From positions 535,001 through 599,000 of the forward strand of contig NZ_LT965929.1 of NCBI RefSeq assembly GCF_900239935.1: 64,000 nt of DNA. The letters run 5' to 3'. Source of the stretch: Pseudoalteromonas carrageenovora IAM 12662 (GTDB lineage Bacteria > Pseudomonadota > Gammaproteobacteria > Enterobacterales > Alteromonadaceae). Position numbers and translations under genes: made by a program. Positions 27,020 through 36,854 of the stretch are shown here, piece by piece. How positions within the stretch are numbered: the first letter of the stretch is position 1; each line of letters starts with the position of its first letter. The notes under the pieces are model-generated. The model was not told the DNA's origin, did not search any database, and was given only the letters and a program-made list of their open reading frames with translations.

Positions 27020-28245
27020 GCTTTTTTCTCTGAAGTTTTGTTTTTAGGTGAATCCCACAATAAACGAGGATCAAATGCGTGAGCTGCCATCATTTGGCAT
27101 ATTACCATAACTGTAAAAAATACAATGCCAAGCCCTGGGGTTACCGACATTAAGTTACCTAATTGCACTAATGCAACCAGTATAGCAACAACAAATACAT
27201 CTATCATTGACCATTTACCAATAAATTCAGTTAGTTGGTAAATTTTTGTATAGCGTTTTGTATGGCAGTTTACAGGCCTTGCAACCATAAAGCACAAAAA
27301 GCTAAGTACAAATGCTTTAGCCAGTGGTACTACTACGCTTGCCAGAAATATAATGGCAGCAATAGGGTATGAGCCACTTTTCCAAAGCGTAATAACACCA
27401 CCAATTAAAGTAGAAGGTGATTCATCGCCAAGGCTAGTGGTATGCATAATTGGCAAAATATTGGCTGGAATATAACAAACTATTGATGTAACAAGCCAAG
27501 CCGCCGCTTTTTGTACACTGTATGGGTTTCTTACATGTGTTTTTGTGTGGCAACGCTCACACACATCACCAGTACATAGCTGATGACACACATGACACGC
27601 TTTAATGTTTTCATCTATTGCACGTTTAGCATGTTCAGCACCCTCGAGCACTTTCGCGGGTTTTATTTGCGCCCAAAGCCTAGGCCTATTTAAATGGGCA
27701 AGTGCAGCAATATACAAAATTACAAACCCTACATAAGCCCAAAAGCTTGCTCCAAAGCTTATATCGGCCAGCGACATAATTTTAACCATGCTGACAAGCA
27801 CACCAATTAAGAATATTTCACTCATTATCCACGGCTCAAGTGACAGGGTTACTTTTAGTAAACGCCTAGCAACGCCATCAGGAAGGGTTTTTAGTACACC
27901 TAAATGCAAAGGAATTAAAACAACGAGCAGGCTCATTGGTAGCGCAATAATGCTTAAATCGATAAATAAGCCCAGCAGCTCGCTATCGTAATTAAATAAA
28001 ATCCGTGCTGCGTCGGGCAAAGTAATAGTTTGGGTAATGCCGCTACTACTAAATGAGATAAAAGGATAAAACATGCTACTAAGCAGCATGAGCAATGCAC
28101 TAAAGCTTAGTGCAACAATGCGGCTGTCGTGGTTAACGTCAGCTTCGCAAAGTTTATGATGGCAATGAGGGCAAATAGCCATTTGCTTTGCAACTATGCG
28201 AGGTATATCAATAATGAGGTCGCAACAGGGGCATACAGTTTGCAA
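27016..28245 (-). CDS. pqiA: Paraquat-inducible inner-membrane protein PqiA
   Basis: A 409-residue membrane protein with two PqiA repeats. Each begins with a Cys-rich zinc-ribbon-like segment: VCPCCDLIIDIP with CPHCHHKLC, and CHVCHQLCTGDVCERCHTK near 215. Four membrane helices follow each. It is the inner-membrane partner of PqiB in lipid transport and envelope homeostasis. It is first gene of the operon and overlaps pqiB. Confidence 0.92.
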   Translation of the reverse strand: MQTVCPCCDLIIDIPRIVAKQMAICPHCHHKLCEADVNHDSRIVALSFSALLMLLSSMFYPFISFSSSGITQTITLPDAARILFNYDSELLGLFIDLSIIALPMSLLVVLIPLHLGVLKTLPDGVARRLLKVTLSLEPWIMSEIFLIGVLVSMVKIMSLADISFGASFWAYVGFVILYIAALAHLNRPRLWAQIKPAKVLEGAEHAKRAIDENIKACHVCHQLCTGDVCERCHTKTHVRNPYSVQKAAAWLVTSIVCYIPANILPIMHTTSLGDESPSTLIGGVITLWKSGSYPIAAIIFLASVVVPLAKAFVLSFLCFMVARPVNCHTKRYTKIYQLTEFIGKWSMIDVFVVAILVALVQLGNLMSVTPGLGIVFFTVMVICQMMAAHAFDPRLLWDSPKNKTSEKKA

Positions 28246-28330
28246 TTTAATACCAAGCTAGAAGAATATTTCTTCAATTTTGCTATATTTAGTACATTAA
28301 TACAACGCGTTCTGATAATAAGCGCTTTAG

Positions 28331-28366
28331 CGGCCAAACAGTTTAATATTGTTTGGCCGTGTTTTT
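28331..28366 (+). terminator. Hairpin with T-tract on the plus strand, upstream of pqiA
   Basis: A 10-bp perfect stem, CGGCCAAACA / TGTTTGGCCG, with loop GTTTAATAT and then GTTTTT on the plus strand. Both flanking genes are on the minus strand, so the T-tract faces away from them. It may still end the leftward thioesterase message as a bare hairpin. Confidence 0.6.
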
Positions 28367-29177
28367 AATCAAATAAAGCGACCGTTTGGCGTGTAAGGGC
28401 TATTAAATCACCCGATTGCGACCAAATACAGCCATCTTCTAACCCGTAGCCATCTTTAGAGTGATGGGTAATAGCCTCAAAACCTAGCCATTCACCGGGT
28501 TCTAAATTAGGTGATTGAACAAATTCTAAATACCACGACATACTGCTTGCCGGCGCCGGTTGTTTAAACATTTGTAATAAAGTAGGTGGCCATGCATCGG
28601 TAAGAGCAATTACATGAGCTTCAGAAATATGTTTTGGCGTATGTTTAAAGCGCATCCAACCACCCAAATGCGATGTGTGTGCACTACTAAAAGGCATGCC
28701 ACCTTGCTGCGGACATAAATCAACATGCTGAAAAAATTCAGGCATCTGACCTTTTATAAAAGGTAATGTATGTGTCTCGTCAACAGGCTTTAAACTCAAA
28801 GACTTTGATACAGGCACATTAATCCCCGAGTCTCTGTTTTTTGCAAAACATGCTTGTACTATTACACATACCTGTTCGTTTTGAATGGCTTTTGCAAGTA
28901 CTTGTGTACTGTTTTTTCCTTCTCTGAGTATTTCAACAGATAAAGAGAATGGTGTATCGGCTAGTAATGGGCCAACAAAATTAGTGCTTACTGAAAGTAA
29001 TCGACGCTCGTCATTTACTTGTCCTCTGATAGCTTGATACAAAAGTGCGGCTGAAAGTCCGCCAAAAGCTGTACGACCTTGGCACCAATTTGCAGGGAAC
29101 TGCATTGTTTGGTTATTTTCATCTAATTGTGATTTGCCAAGGTGTGTTGCTTGGGTAAGTAATTGCTCAAAATGCAT
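28365..29177 (-). CDS. TesB-like acyl-CoA thioesterase (double hotdog)
   Basis: A 270-residue thioesterase-family protein. The N-terminal hotdog has ANWCQGRTAFGGLSAALLYQAI and SVSTNFVGPLLADTPFSLSVEIL. The C-terminal hotdog has SSMSWYLEFVQSPNLEPGEWLGFEA and GYGLEDGCIWSQSGDLIALTRQ. This is typical of 4HBT_3 enzymes that hydrolyse acyl-CoA. I start at ATG 29177 (MHFEQLL), with AAGGA 7 bases upstream. The longer frame to 29276 adds 33 residues with no homologous look. Confidence 0.87.
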   Translation of the reverse strand: MHFEQLLTQATHLGKSQLDENNQTMQFPANWCQGRTAFGGLSAALLYQAIRGQVNDERRLLSVSTNFVGPLLADTPFSLSVEILREGKNSTQVLAKAIQNEQVCVIVQACFAKNRDSGINVPVSKSLSLKPVDETHTLPFIKGQMPEFFQHVDLCPQQGGMPFSSAHTSHLGGWMRFKHTPKHISEAHVIALTDAWPPTLLQMFKQPAPASSMSWYLEFVQSPNLEPGEWLGFEAITHHSKDGYGLEDGCIWSQSGDLIALTRQTVALFD

Positions 29178-29342
29178 GAAGAAGTCCTTAAAAGTGCGAT
29201 TTAATAAATTTATAACACACTCAAACTTGTCAGACCAGTATTTAAAAGCCACCTCTGGTGGTGCAAAAATCACCATTCCTTATAAAAAATAGGGTTATTT
29301 GTTAAATAAATCACAAAAAATGAAATTAATTTCATTTTTACA

Positions 29343-29371
29343 GTTGAATTAAGTTTGGCGCATCCCTATTT
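29343..29371 (+). promoter_or_regulatory. Candidate sigma-32 heat-shock promoter of dnaK
   Basis: GTTGAA (29343-29348) and CCCTATTT (29364-29371), separated by 15 bases, resemble the sigma-32 elements CTTGAA and CCCCATNT. They sit about 50 bases before the dnaK ATG. Confidence 0.55.
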
Positions 29372-29418
29372 ACTATGTCATCGAACGTATTAATGAATAA
29401 AGAAGTTGGAGAAATTTC

Positions 29419-31338
29419 ATGGGTAAAATTATTGGAATCGATTTAGGTACTACAAACTCTTGTGTTGCAGTACTTGATGGTGACAAAGCACGCGTAATTG
29501 AAAATGCGGAAGGCGATCGCACAACCCCGTCTATTATTGCTTATACGCAAGACGGTGAAACTTTAGTAGGTCAACCTGCTAAACGTCAAGCGGTTACTAA
29601 CCCAACAAATACATTGTTTGCTATTAAGCGCTTAATTGGTCGTCGTTTTGAAGACGAAGAAGTACAGCGCGATATCGGTATCATGCCGTTTAAAATCATC
29701 AAAGCTGATAACGGCGATGCATGGGTAGAAGCGGGCGGCGAAAAACGCGCTGCACCACAAATTTCTGCTGAAGTACTGAAAAAAATGAAAAAAACTGCAG
29801 AAGACTTCTTAGGTGAAGAAGTAACTGAAGCGGTAATCACAGTACCTGCATACTTTAACGATTCACAACGTCAAGCAACGAAAGATGCTGGTCGTATTGC
29901 GGGCCTTGAAGTTAAACGTATCATCAATGAGCCAACTGCTGCTGCCCTTGCTTACGGCATGGACAAAAACAAAGGCGAAAACATTGTTGCAGTATATGAC
30001 TTAGGTGGCGGTACTTTCGATTTATCAATCATTGAAATTGATGAAGTTGAAGGCGAGCACACATTTGAAGTACTTGCTACAAACGGCGACACTCACTTAG
30101 GTGGTGAAGATTTCGATAACCGTGTAATCAACTACTTAGTAGCTGAGTTCAAGAAAGATCAAGGTTTAGACTTAAAAACTGATCCTCTTGCAATGCAACG
30201 TGTTAAAGAAGCTGCTGAAAAAGCAAAAATTGAACTTTCATCTGCACAATCAACAGAAGTTAACCTTCCGTATGTAACTGCTGATGCAACAGGTCCTAAG
30301 CACATGAACGTGAAATTGACACGTGCTAAGCTTGAGTCACTTGTAGAAGATTTAGTTCTTAAGTCAATTGAGCCACTTAAACGTGCGCTAGCTGATGCTG
30401 ATTTATCAGTAAACGATATCAACGATATCATTCTAGTGGGTGGTCAAACACGTATGCCACTAGTACAAAAAACAGTATCTGAATTCTTTGGTAAAGAGCC
30501 ACGTAAAGACGTTAACCCTGATGAAGCAGTTGCAGTAGGCGCGGCAATTCAAGGTGGTGTTTTAGCGGGTGATGTTAAAGACGTACTATTATTAGACGTT
30601 TCTCCATTATCTCTAGGTATCGAGACAATGGGCTCAGTAATGACTGCGCTAATTGAGAAAAACACAACGATTCCTACTAAGAAATCGCAAACTTTCTCAA
30701 CAGCAGAAGATAACCAGTCTGCGGTAACAATTCATGTATTACAAGGTGAGCGTAAACGTTCAAGCGATAACAAATCTCTAGGTCAATTTAACCTAGAAGG
30801 TATTCGTCCTGCACAACGTGGTACACCACAAATCGAAGTAACATTTGATGTTGATGCTGATGGTATCTTACATGTATCTGCTAAAGATAAAGATACAGGT
30901 AAAGAGCAAAAAATCACGATTCAAGCGTCTTCAGGCTTAAGCGATGAAGAAGTTGAAAAAATGGTTCGTGACGCAGAAGCTCATGCTGAAGACGATAAGA
31001 AATTTGAAGAGTTAGTAGCTGCTCGTAACCAAGCTGATGCAATGGTTCACGGCACACGTAAGCAAATTGAAGAAGCGGGTGATGCACTTCCAAGTGAAGA
31101 CAAAGAAGCAATTGAAGCGGCTGTTGTTGACCTTGAAGCTGCAATTAAGAGCGATGACAAAGCTGAAATTGAAGCTAAAACTCAAGCACTTGCTGAAAAG
31201 TCTCAAAAGCTTATGGAAATTGCACAAGCTAAAGCTCAACAAGGCGGCGCAGACGCTGGCGAGCAACAGCAACAATCTACGAAGCAAGATGACGACGTAG
31301 TTGATGCAGAGTTCGAAGAAGTAAAAGACGACAAGTAA
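29419..31338 (+). CDS. dnaK: Chaperone protein DnaK (Hsp70)
   Basis: A 639-residue Hsp70. The ATPase domain opens [20 protein letters not shown] and has [44 protein letters not shown] and [10 protein letters not shown]. The linker is [16 protein letters not shown], followed by the beta substrate domain and helical lid. The acidic tail ends [10 protein letters not shown]. It folds nascent and stress-damaged proteins with DnaJ and GrpE. dnaJ follows after a hairpin; grpE is not in this window. Strong codon bias produces long antisense frames inside the gene that are not genes. Confidence 0.99.
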   Translation: MGKIIGIDLGTTNSCVAVLDGDKARVIENAEGDRTTPSIIAYTQDGETLVGQPAKRQAVTNPTNTLFAIKRLIGRRFEDEEVQRDIGIMPFKIIKADNGDAWVEAGGEKRAAPQISAEVLKKMKKTAEDFLGEEVTEAVITVPAYFNDSQRQATKDAGRIAGLEVKRIINEPTAAALAYGMDKNKGENIVAVYDLGGGTFDLSIIEIDEVEGEHTFEVLATNGDTHLGGEDFDNRVINYLVAEFKKDQGLDLKTDPLAMQRVKEAAEKAKIELSSAQSTEVNLPYVTADATGPKHMNVKLTRAKLESLVEDLVLKSIEPLKRALADADLSVNDINDIILVGGQTRMPLVQKTVSEFFGKEPRKDVNPDEAVAVGAAIQGGVLAGDVKDVLLLDVSPLSLGIETMGSVMTALIEKNTTIPTKKSQTFSTAEDNQSAVTIHVLQGERKRSSDNKSLGQFNLEGIRPAQRGTPQIEVTFDVDADGILHVSAKDKDTGKEQKITIQASSGLSDEEVEKMVRDAEAHAEDDKKFEELVAARNQADAMVHGTRKQIEEAGDALPSEDKEAIEAAVVDLEAAIKSDDKAEIEAKTQALAEKSQKLMEIAQAKAQQGGADAGEQQQQSTKQDDDVVDAEFEEVKDDK

Positions 31339-31409
31339 TTGTTTGCCGAGCTTCTAGCTAACTTAAATACCATGACTCAGTTAAGTGTTTAAGTTAGGAT
31401 GAACAATTG

Positions 31410-31441
31410 AGGCGCGCAGGCTAAAGCTTGACGCGCCTTTT
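31410..31441 (+). terminator. Terminator/attenuating hairpin between dnaK and dnaJ
   Basis: Stem AGGCGCG / CGCGCCT with extra inner pairing and TTTT following. It probably lowers dnaJ expression relative to dnaK through partial read-through. Confidence 0.8.
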
Positions 31442-31526
31442 GCATGTAAATTAGATGGTAAATCGATACGATTTATCGGTTTATCAAGCAGCCTAGCTGC
31501 AAACAGAAAAGAGTAGTGTGATAGAT

Positions 31527-32669
31527 ATGTCAAAACGCGATTATTACGAAGTCCTCGGCGTAAGCAAAGATGCGAGTGAGCGAGACATAAAAAAAGCGTA
31601 TAAACGCTTAGCGATGAAATATCATCCAGATCGTACCGCAGGCGATAAAGAACTTGAAACCAAGTTTAAAGAAGTTAAAGAAGCGTACGAAATATTAACT
31701 GACGATCAGAAACGTCAAATGTATGACCAATACGGCCATGCTGCCTTTGAACAAGGCGGTGGCGGCGGTCACGGTGGCTTTGGCGGTGGTGGTCAAGGTG
31801 ATTTTGGTGATATTTTTGGTGATGTGTTTGGTGATATTTTTGGTGGCGGCGGTGGTCGACGTCAATCTCGTCAACAACGTGGATCTGATTTACGTTACAA
31901 CATGGACTTAAGCCTAGAAGAGGCCGTTCGTGGTAAAGAAGTAGAAATTAAAGTACCTACATGGGTTAGTTGTGAACCATGTGATGGCAGCGGTGCAAAG
32001 GCAGGTTCTAAACCAAAAACATGTACTACGTGTCATGGTGCTGGACAAGTACAAATGCGCCAAGGCTTTTTTGCTGTTCAGCAAACATGTCCTACGTGTC
32101 AGGGACAAGGTCAAATTATTTCAGACCCTTGTAACAAATGTCATGGACAAGGGCGTGTTGAGAAAACTAAAACGCTTTCAGTTAAAATTCCAGCTGGCGT
32201 AGATACAGGCGATCGCATTCGATTAACTGGCGAGGGCGAAGCAGGCATGCACGGCGCGCCGGCAGGTGATTTGTATGTTCAAGTATCAGTACGTGAACAC
32301 AAAATATTTGTTCGCGAAGCTAACAACTTATACTGCGAAGTACCCATTAGCTTTACCACGGCTGGTCTTGGCGGCGAAATTGAAGTACCAACGCTTGATG
32401 GCCGAGCTAAGCTTAAAATACCTTCAGAAACACAAACGGGCAAAATGTTCCGTATGCGTGGTAAAGGTGTAAAGTCTGTACGCAGCGGTGCTCAAGGCGA
32501 TTTAATTTGTAAAGTTGTGATTGAAACGCCAGTTAATTTAAACGAGCGTCAACGTGAACTTCTTAAAGAATTAGAAGAAAGTATGGGCAAAGATAGCTCA
32601 AAGAACCGTCCTAAAGAGCAAGGCTTTTTTGATGGCGTTAAAAAGTTCTTTGACGATTTAACTAAGTAA
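31527..32669 (+). CDS. dnaJ: Chaperone protein DnaJ (Hsp40)
   Basis: A 380-residue type-I Hsp40. The J domain (1-70) has KYHPDRT, the HPD tripeptide that stimulates DnaK ATPase. A Gly/Phe-rich linker (75-115) follows. The zinc region has four CxxCxGxG repeats ([32 protein letters not shown]), and the C-terminal substrate domains complete the protein. I use ATG 31527 ([12 protein letters not shown]), the usual family start; a GTG three codons earlier is possible. It lies downstream of dnaK. Confidence 0.98.
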   Translation: MSKRDYYEVLGVSKDASERDIKKAYKRLAMKYHPDRTAGDKELETKFKEVKEAYEILTDDQKRQMYDQYGHAAFEQGGGGGHGGFGGGGQGDFGDIFGDVFGDIFGGGGGRRQSRQQRGSDLRYNMDLSLEEAVRGKEVEIKVPTWVSCEPCDGSGAKAGSKPKTCTTCHGAGQVQMRQGFFAVQQTCPTCQGQGQIISDPCNKCHGQGRVEKTKTLSVKIPAGVDTGDRIRLTGEGEAGMHGAPAGDLYVQVSVREHKIFVREANNLYCEVPISFTTAGLGGEIEVPTLDGRAKLKIPSETQTGKMFRMRGKGVKSVRSGAQGDLICKVVIETPVNLNERQRELLKELEESMGKDSSKNRPKEQGFFDGVKKFFDDLTK

Positions 32670-32690
32670 TTAGTTATCGTCTAAAATAAT

Positions 32691-32722
32691 AAAAAACGGT
32701 GCTTATTAGCACCGTTTTTTTT
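32691..32722 (+). terminator. Intrinsic terminator of dnaJ
   Basis: A 13-bp perfect stem, AAAAAACGGTGCT / AGCACCGTTTTTT, with a TATT loop and T-tract directly after dnaJ. Confidence 0.92.
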
Positions 32723-32757
32723 GCTTGAAATTATTTAACACTGAATTGGTTAACGCG

Positions 32758-33219
32758 ATGATACCTGCAATAGAGTTACTTAAAAAACGACAAATTACAT
32801 TTAATGTGCTTAGTTATGAGCATGACGGGAATAATAGTAACTATGGGCAAGAGGCGGTCGAAAAGTTGAATCTCAATAGTGCTCAGGTTTTTAAAACCTT
32901 AGTGCTCGAAACAAGCGAAGGGCAGCTTGTAGTAGCAATAACGCCTGTTACGCAGCAGGTGCAATTAAAGCAACTCGCAAAGGTGTGTGGTACTAAAAAG
33001 GTTACAATGGCAGAGGCTTCAAAAGTACAAGCTGCTACTGGGTATATTTTAGGTGGTGTTAGTCCGCTGGCTCAAAAAAAGCGCCTTGCTACATTTATAC
33101 ACCTAAGCGCGCAGAATTTTAATCCCATTTATGTTAGTGCGGGTAAACGAGGGCTAGAAATTTCACTCTCGCCAAACGATTTAGCGTCAACTACTAATGC
33201 TAAATTTGCTGATTTTTAA
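32758..33219 (+). CDS. ybaK: Cys-tRNA(Pro)/Cys-tRNA(Cys) deacylase
   Basis: A 153-residue YbaK/EbsC-type editing enzyme that hydrolyses cysteine mischarged on tRNA-Pro. It shows TPAIELL-like MIPAIELLKKRQITFNVLSY, then SAQVFKTLVLETSEGQLVVAITP, the substrate-site lysine in the QVFKTL segment, and ATGYILGGVSPLAQKK. I start at ATG 32758, which matches family N-termini. The upstream in-frame TTG at 32725 lies right at the dnaJ terminator and is unlikely. Confidence 0.92.
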   Translation: MIPAIELLKKRQITFNVLSYEHDGNNSNYGQEAVEKLNLNSAQVFKTLVLETSEGQLVVAITPVTQQVQLKQLAKVCGTKKVTMAEASKVQAATGYILGGVSPLAQKKRLATFIHLSAQNFNPIYVSAGKRGLEISLSPNDLASTTNAKFADF

Positions 33220-33338
33220 CACTCCCTTCTTTTTCTTCTGTAACTAACAAGCATAAATTTCATGTTCGCAATTTGCTGCTTTAGCTATTTGTAACTACAT
33301 TCAAATTACCCTAAGCACTATGTATTATGGCTGTGTGT

Positions 33339-33743
33339 ATGAATTTTACGGAAGTGAATTATTTTGCAATACTTGTGGCTTCGTTGTCTTCTTTTATGCT
33401 TCGTGGAGTGTGGTATTCAAAGGTGCTTTTTAAAAATGCATGGCTTGAGAGTATTGGGTTAACTGACCTCGATTTACAATCTGCAGATCCTAAACTTATT
33501 TTTGTTGGTAGTTTTTTATTAGCATTTATAGCTGCATTAGTACTGGCGTTATTTTTAGGAAAAGAGGCAGGTATAGGGGAGAGCTTAGGGACTAGTTTTG
33601 CTATTGGTTTGTTTTGGGTGTGTAGCTCCTTAGGGCTAAGTTATATTTTTGAGCAGCGCCCTTTAAAGTTGTTTTTAATTAATGGCAGTTACCACGTATT
33701 ACAATTTTCATTAATGGGGCTTATTCTAGGGCTTTGGCCTTAA
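33339..33743 (+). CDS. DUF1761 family membrane protein
   Basis: About 134 residues with four membrane helices. The family hallmark is at the N-terminus: an opening helix and then MLRGVWYSKVLFKNAWLESIG. A second helix pair (VGSFLLAFIAALVLALFLG) and FLINGSYHVLQFSLMGLILGLWP close it. The function is unknown. Either ATG 33327 or 33339 could start it; I prefer the second (MNFTEVNYFAILVA) because it matches the family, and neither has a clear ribosome site. Confidence 0.8.
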   Translation: MNFTEVNYFAILVASLSSFMLRGVWYSKVLFKNAWLESIGLTDLDLQSADPKLIFVGSFLLAFIAALVLALFLGKEAGIGESLGTSFAIGLFWVCSSLGLSYIFEQRPLKLFLINGSYHVLQFSLMGLILGLWP

Positions 33744-33834
33744 ATTTTAATTTTTGCTGTGCGTTGTATTTGCTCCTTTTTTATAAGTAGGGTAACTTTA
33801 AATTAGTCTAATAATGGAATTGGTAAACATATTG

Positions 33835-34203
33835 ATGAAAATATTAGTTGTTGATGATATGCCACTCATGCGTCATGTATTAATTAATATGTTGAGAAAG
33901 CTCGAGTACAACAATATTGTTGAAGCAACTGATGGCCTTCAAGCATTAGCTTTTTTACATGATCAACACTTTGATTTAGTTATTACTGACCTACATATGC
34001 CAAAAATGAATGGCGTAAATTTACTAGACAACATTCGAAAAGATGAACAGCTAGCAGATATTCCTGTATTAATGGTTACCTGCGAAGACAGTGCAGATAC
34101 AGTAAAACAGGTAATAAAAGCCAAGGTTTCTGGATTTATTGTTAAACCATTTAATATGAACGTGCTTTCATCGCAACTAGGACGATTTTTTTTTAGAGAT
34201 TAA
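33835..34203 (+). CDS. CheY-like single-domain response regulator
   Basis: About 122 residues forming only a receiver domain. It has the acidic pair in ILVVDDMPLMRHVL, the phosphoacceptor Asp in DLVITDLHMPKMNG, a conserved Thr in LMVTCED and the Lys in FIVKPFN. There is no output domain, so it works by protein contact, as CheY does. No kinase or chemotaxis gene adjoins it. I start at ATG 33835 (MKILVVDD); the ATG seven codons earlier has no ribosome site. Confidence 0.88.
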   Translation: MKILVVDDMPLMRHVLINMLRKLEYNNIVEATDGLQALAFLHDQHFDLVITDLHMPKMNGVNLLDNIRKDEQLADIPVLMVTCEDSADTVKQVIKAKVSGFIVKPFNMNVLSSQLGRFFFRD

Positions 34204-34257
34204 CGTATATTTGTTATCCTACCCTCATAAGTTCAACCATCCTCTTTAAAGGAAATA

Positions 34258-34509
34258 ATGGCAAAACCCAACAAAAAAGGCCCCACCAAAACAGTCGATA
34301 TATTTTGCTCTGGCTGTAAAGCCCCTCTATTTAAGTATCGCAAAGGCGGAAAAGGCGCACTGGTTAAATGTTTCAAAGAGCGTATCAGCCAAGACTTTAC
34401 ATCACAGGCGTGTATTTGCCCTAATTGTAGCCGCCCTTTTGCTCGCGAAGCGATTATACGTGGAGCGCCGGCATATAAAATTATTGGTGGAAAAGTTACT
34501 TTTAAATAA
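34258..34509 (+). CDS. Uncharacterised small zinc-ribbon protein
   Basis: An 83-residue basic protein with two CxxC knuckles, IFCSGCKAPLFKYRKG and CICPNCSRPF, about 34 residues apart. That is a likely zinc ribbon. The N-terminal 12 residues are Lys-rich. A strong ribosome site (AAAGGAAATA) precedes the ATG. I do not recognise the family; nucleic-acid or ribosome association would be a guess from its charge. Confidence 0.75.
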   Translation: MAKPNKKGPTKTVDIFCSGCKAPLFKYRKGGKGALVKCFKERISQDFTSQACICPNCSRPFAREAIIRGAPAYKIIGGKVTFK

Positions 34510-34667
34510 ACAGTTTAATTAAGCATTAATCATGCGGACATATGCCCTTGTGAGATTGCGCAATATTGATAAAATCGCCCGGTTTTGCTGTTTCAATGAA
34601 TGAAAAAACACCCACCCCATGGATTGGGCCAGTTTTTTGGGTTTTTTAACGGATAAAGGATCGTTGT

Positions 34668-34931
34668 GTGATAGCACTTTTATTTGACATCATAGGTATG
34701 ACAGGTACTTTTTTAGTAGTTGGGTCATTCTTTTTACTTCAGCTTGGTAAAACATCTCCAACCAGCTTAGTTTACAATATGATGAATTTAACAGGGGCAA
34801 TATTGTTGTTAATTAGCCTATGTTACAACTTTAATTTAGCGAGTTTCGTAATTGAAATATTTTGGATAGCCGCATCATTAATTGGCTTATACAAATACAT
34901 CAAAAATAAACCTGCATTAGCTGTAAATTAA
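34668..34931 (+). CDS. CBU_0592-like small membrane protein
   Basis: An 87-residue protein with three hydrophobic helices (GMTGTFLVVGSFFLLQLG, LTGAILLLISLCYNF, FVIEIFWIAASLIGLYKYI). This is the pattern of the CBU_0592 family of small inner-membrane proteins. The start is GTG, with AAAGGA 7-8 bases upstream. The function is unknown. A terminator hairpin follows. Confidence 0.75.
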   Translation: MIALLFDIIGMTGTFLVVGSFFLLQLGKTSPTSLVYNMMNLTGAILLLISLCYNFNLASFVIEIFWIAASLIGLYKYIKNKPALAVN

Positions 34932-34960
34932 GAACGTATTAATTTTTTAAAGCTAAATAA

Positions 34961-34993
34961 GCGCTGCAAACATCATTGTTTGCGGCGTTTTTT
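34961..34993 (+). terminator. Intrinsic terminator
   Basis: Stem CGCTGCAAACA / TGTTTGCGGCG with one internal mismatch and a TCAT loop, followed by TTTTTT. It ends the 34668-34931 transcript before dctB. Confidence 0.88.
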
Positions 34994-35123
34994 GTTTTCG
35001 AATTTAAACCAAAGTCATAAATAAAGTTAAACACACTTGTTAACAAAAAGTTTATATCCCTGCATCATATAAGTAGGTACACTAGCGCCCTAAAATTTTT
35101 CAGGCTATTTTTACGGGCAGGCC

Positions 35124-36854
35124 ATGTTTTCGTTTTCAAAAAACATAATAACCATATGTTTATTATTAGTTTTAATTTTAGTTGTTACATTTTGGGTTGG
35201 ACGCGCTCACGATGTAGAAAAAGCAACAGTTCAAGCGCAGCGTCAGGTTACTCAATTAAACGATTATATTGATACTGAACTCGCTCGTTTTTCAGCTATT
35301 CCTCAGCTACTTACTTACAATCAGTTAATGATTGAATTTGCAAACGGCGATCAAGCCCACTACAACGCCATAAATAACTATTTAGCTGATATACAACAAG
35401 CCAGTGGTGCATCAGATATATTTGTACTTAATGCGCAAGGTGCAGTGACAGCAAGTAGTAACTGGCAAGCCGATTACACCTTTTTAGGTAGTAACTTTGC
35501 CTTTAGGCCTTACTTTAAACGTGCATTTGCAGGTGAAAAAGTTGCCTACTTTGCACTAGGTATGCGTTCAAAAGAGCGCGGAATTTATTTTTCGCAAGCT
35601 GTTTATCACGACAACAAAGCAGTGGGTGTTGTTGTATTAAAAGTAAATGTAAGCAAATTTGAAAACGACAGAGAGCTTTTAAATACATCTAAAGGTAGCC
35701 ATTTTTATTTAGAGCTGAGTGATAAAGTAATTGCTATGTCTGATATGCAAACATGGCGTTTAAATAGCTTTAGCGAGTTTGATATAGCAAAGCGACGTAA
35801 TATAAAATTACGCCGCGCTTATTTAGATCATCAACCTGTATATATTGAGCAATTTCAGTATACGAGCCAAGGTATTTCGCATTTTAAAATTAATAAAAAG
35901 CTTTATGTGAGTGCAACAAAGCCACTGCGTTATTTTAGCGCACGTATGCACGTACTTGTTGATATTACAAAGGTAAATGCAGCTCAATTAATACGCTTAT
36001 TTTGGGCATTTAGTATTTATGTTTTAGTTATTATTGTTGGTTATAGTTTACTTGCTCGTTTTGCGGGTTATAAAAAGCTAGTTTACTCAAGACATAGCCT
36101 TGAGCAAAAAGTGATAGAGCTCACTCAAGAGCTTGAAAAAACGCAAGTTGCATTAGTTCAATCAGCAAAGCTTGCAACAATAGGGCAATTAAGTGCAGGT
36201 ATTAATCACGAAATAAACCAGCCTCTTAGTGCTATTAATACTTACCTAGCAAGCGCTAAACGTTTACTTGCGAAACAAAATTACACTGCACTTAGCGAAA
36301 GCATTACGGTGGTTGAGGGGCTTGTAGGTCGCGTTCACAAAATAGTGGGACAGTTAAAGCATTTTAGCAAACCATCACAAACTCAGTTAAGGCCTTATCC
36401 GCTAGCGGGCTTATTAAATAACGCTTTAATGATTGCCAGCTCACAACTAAAGCAAGATAACGTACACGTAGAGCAGCCTAATTTAGATGGCGGGTTAATA
36501 GTGTGGGTTGATTCACTTAAATTTGAGCAAGTGTTAGTTAATTTAATAACCAATGCAAGCCAAGCTATGAATGGCGCAATAATACGTAAATTAAGTTTTA
36601 ATGTTGAGTGCTTTGATAACCGAGTAAAACTCTCAATTTTAGATACTGGGCCTGGGATAGAGCAACATGCTTTTGGTAATATTTTCGAACCTTTTTATAG
36701 TACTAAAGAGAGTAACGGCTTAGGCCTTGGGCTATCTATTTCAAAACAAATTATTGATTCGTTTAATGGCTCTTTAAGTGCGCATAATCGACTACAAGGC
36801 GGGGCTGAGTTTATAATCAGTTTATCAAGCATGCAGGATAAAACAGATGATTGA
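35124..36854 (+). CDS. dctB: DctB-like sensor histidine kinase (C4-dicarboxylate)
   Basis: A 576-residue membrane kinase. Helix 1 is at about 8-25. A periplasmic double-Cache sensor spans about 35-285, with the typical ASGASDIFVLNAQGAVTASSNW and FAFRPYFKRAFAGE. Helix 2 is at about 290-313. A coiled coil follows, then HisKA with GINHEINQPLSAINTYL (phospho-His near 361). The ATPase domain has NLITNASQAM, LDTGPGIEQ and GLGLGLSISKQI. It overlaps dctD by 8 bases. Senses succinate-like acids in the known family. Confidence 0.92.
   Translation: MFSFSKNIITICLLLVLILVVTFWVGRAHDVEKATVQAQRQVTQLNDYIDTELARFSAIPQLLTYNQLMIEFANGDQAHYNAINNYLADIQQASGASDIFVLNAQGAVTASSNWQADYTFLGSNFAFRPYFKRAFAGEKVAYFALGMRSKERGIYFSQAVYHDNKAVGVVVLKVNVSKFENDRELLNTSKGSHFYLELSDKVIAMSDMQTWRLNSFSEFDIAKRRNIKLRRAYLDHQPVYIEQFQYTSQGISHFKINKKLYVSATKPLRYFSARMHVLVDITKVNAAQLIRLFWAFSIYVLVIIVGYSLLARFAGYKKLVYSRHSLEQKVIELTQELEKTQVALVQSAKLATIGQLSAGINHEINQPLSAINTYLASAKRLLAKQNYTALSESITVVEGLVGRVHKIVGQLKHFSKPSQTQLRPYPLAGLLNNALMIASSQLKQDNVHVEQPNLDGGLIVWVDSLKFEQVLVNLITNASQAMNGAIIRKLSFNVECFDNRVKLSILDTGPGIEQHAFGNIFEPFYSTKESNGLGLGLSISKQIIDSFNGSLSAHNRLQGGAEFIISLSSMQDKTDD

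Noticed and set aside
28129..28368. A 79-codon plus-strand frame ahead of the rightward-facing terminator near pqiA
   Set aside because: Most of it is antisense to pqiA, it lacks a ribosome site and it looks non-protein. I kept only the terminator as a finding.
29586..31287. Several antisense open frames of 76-91 codons within dnaK
   Set aside because: They mirror the strong codon bias of dnaK and lack ribosome sites; such shadow frames are common opposite highly expressed genes.
34602..34650. A possible terminator hairpin after the zinc-ribbon gene (A-tract, CACCC ... GGGTTTTTT)
   Set aside because: The stem is interrupted and the best pairing leaves a large loop, so I did not call it.
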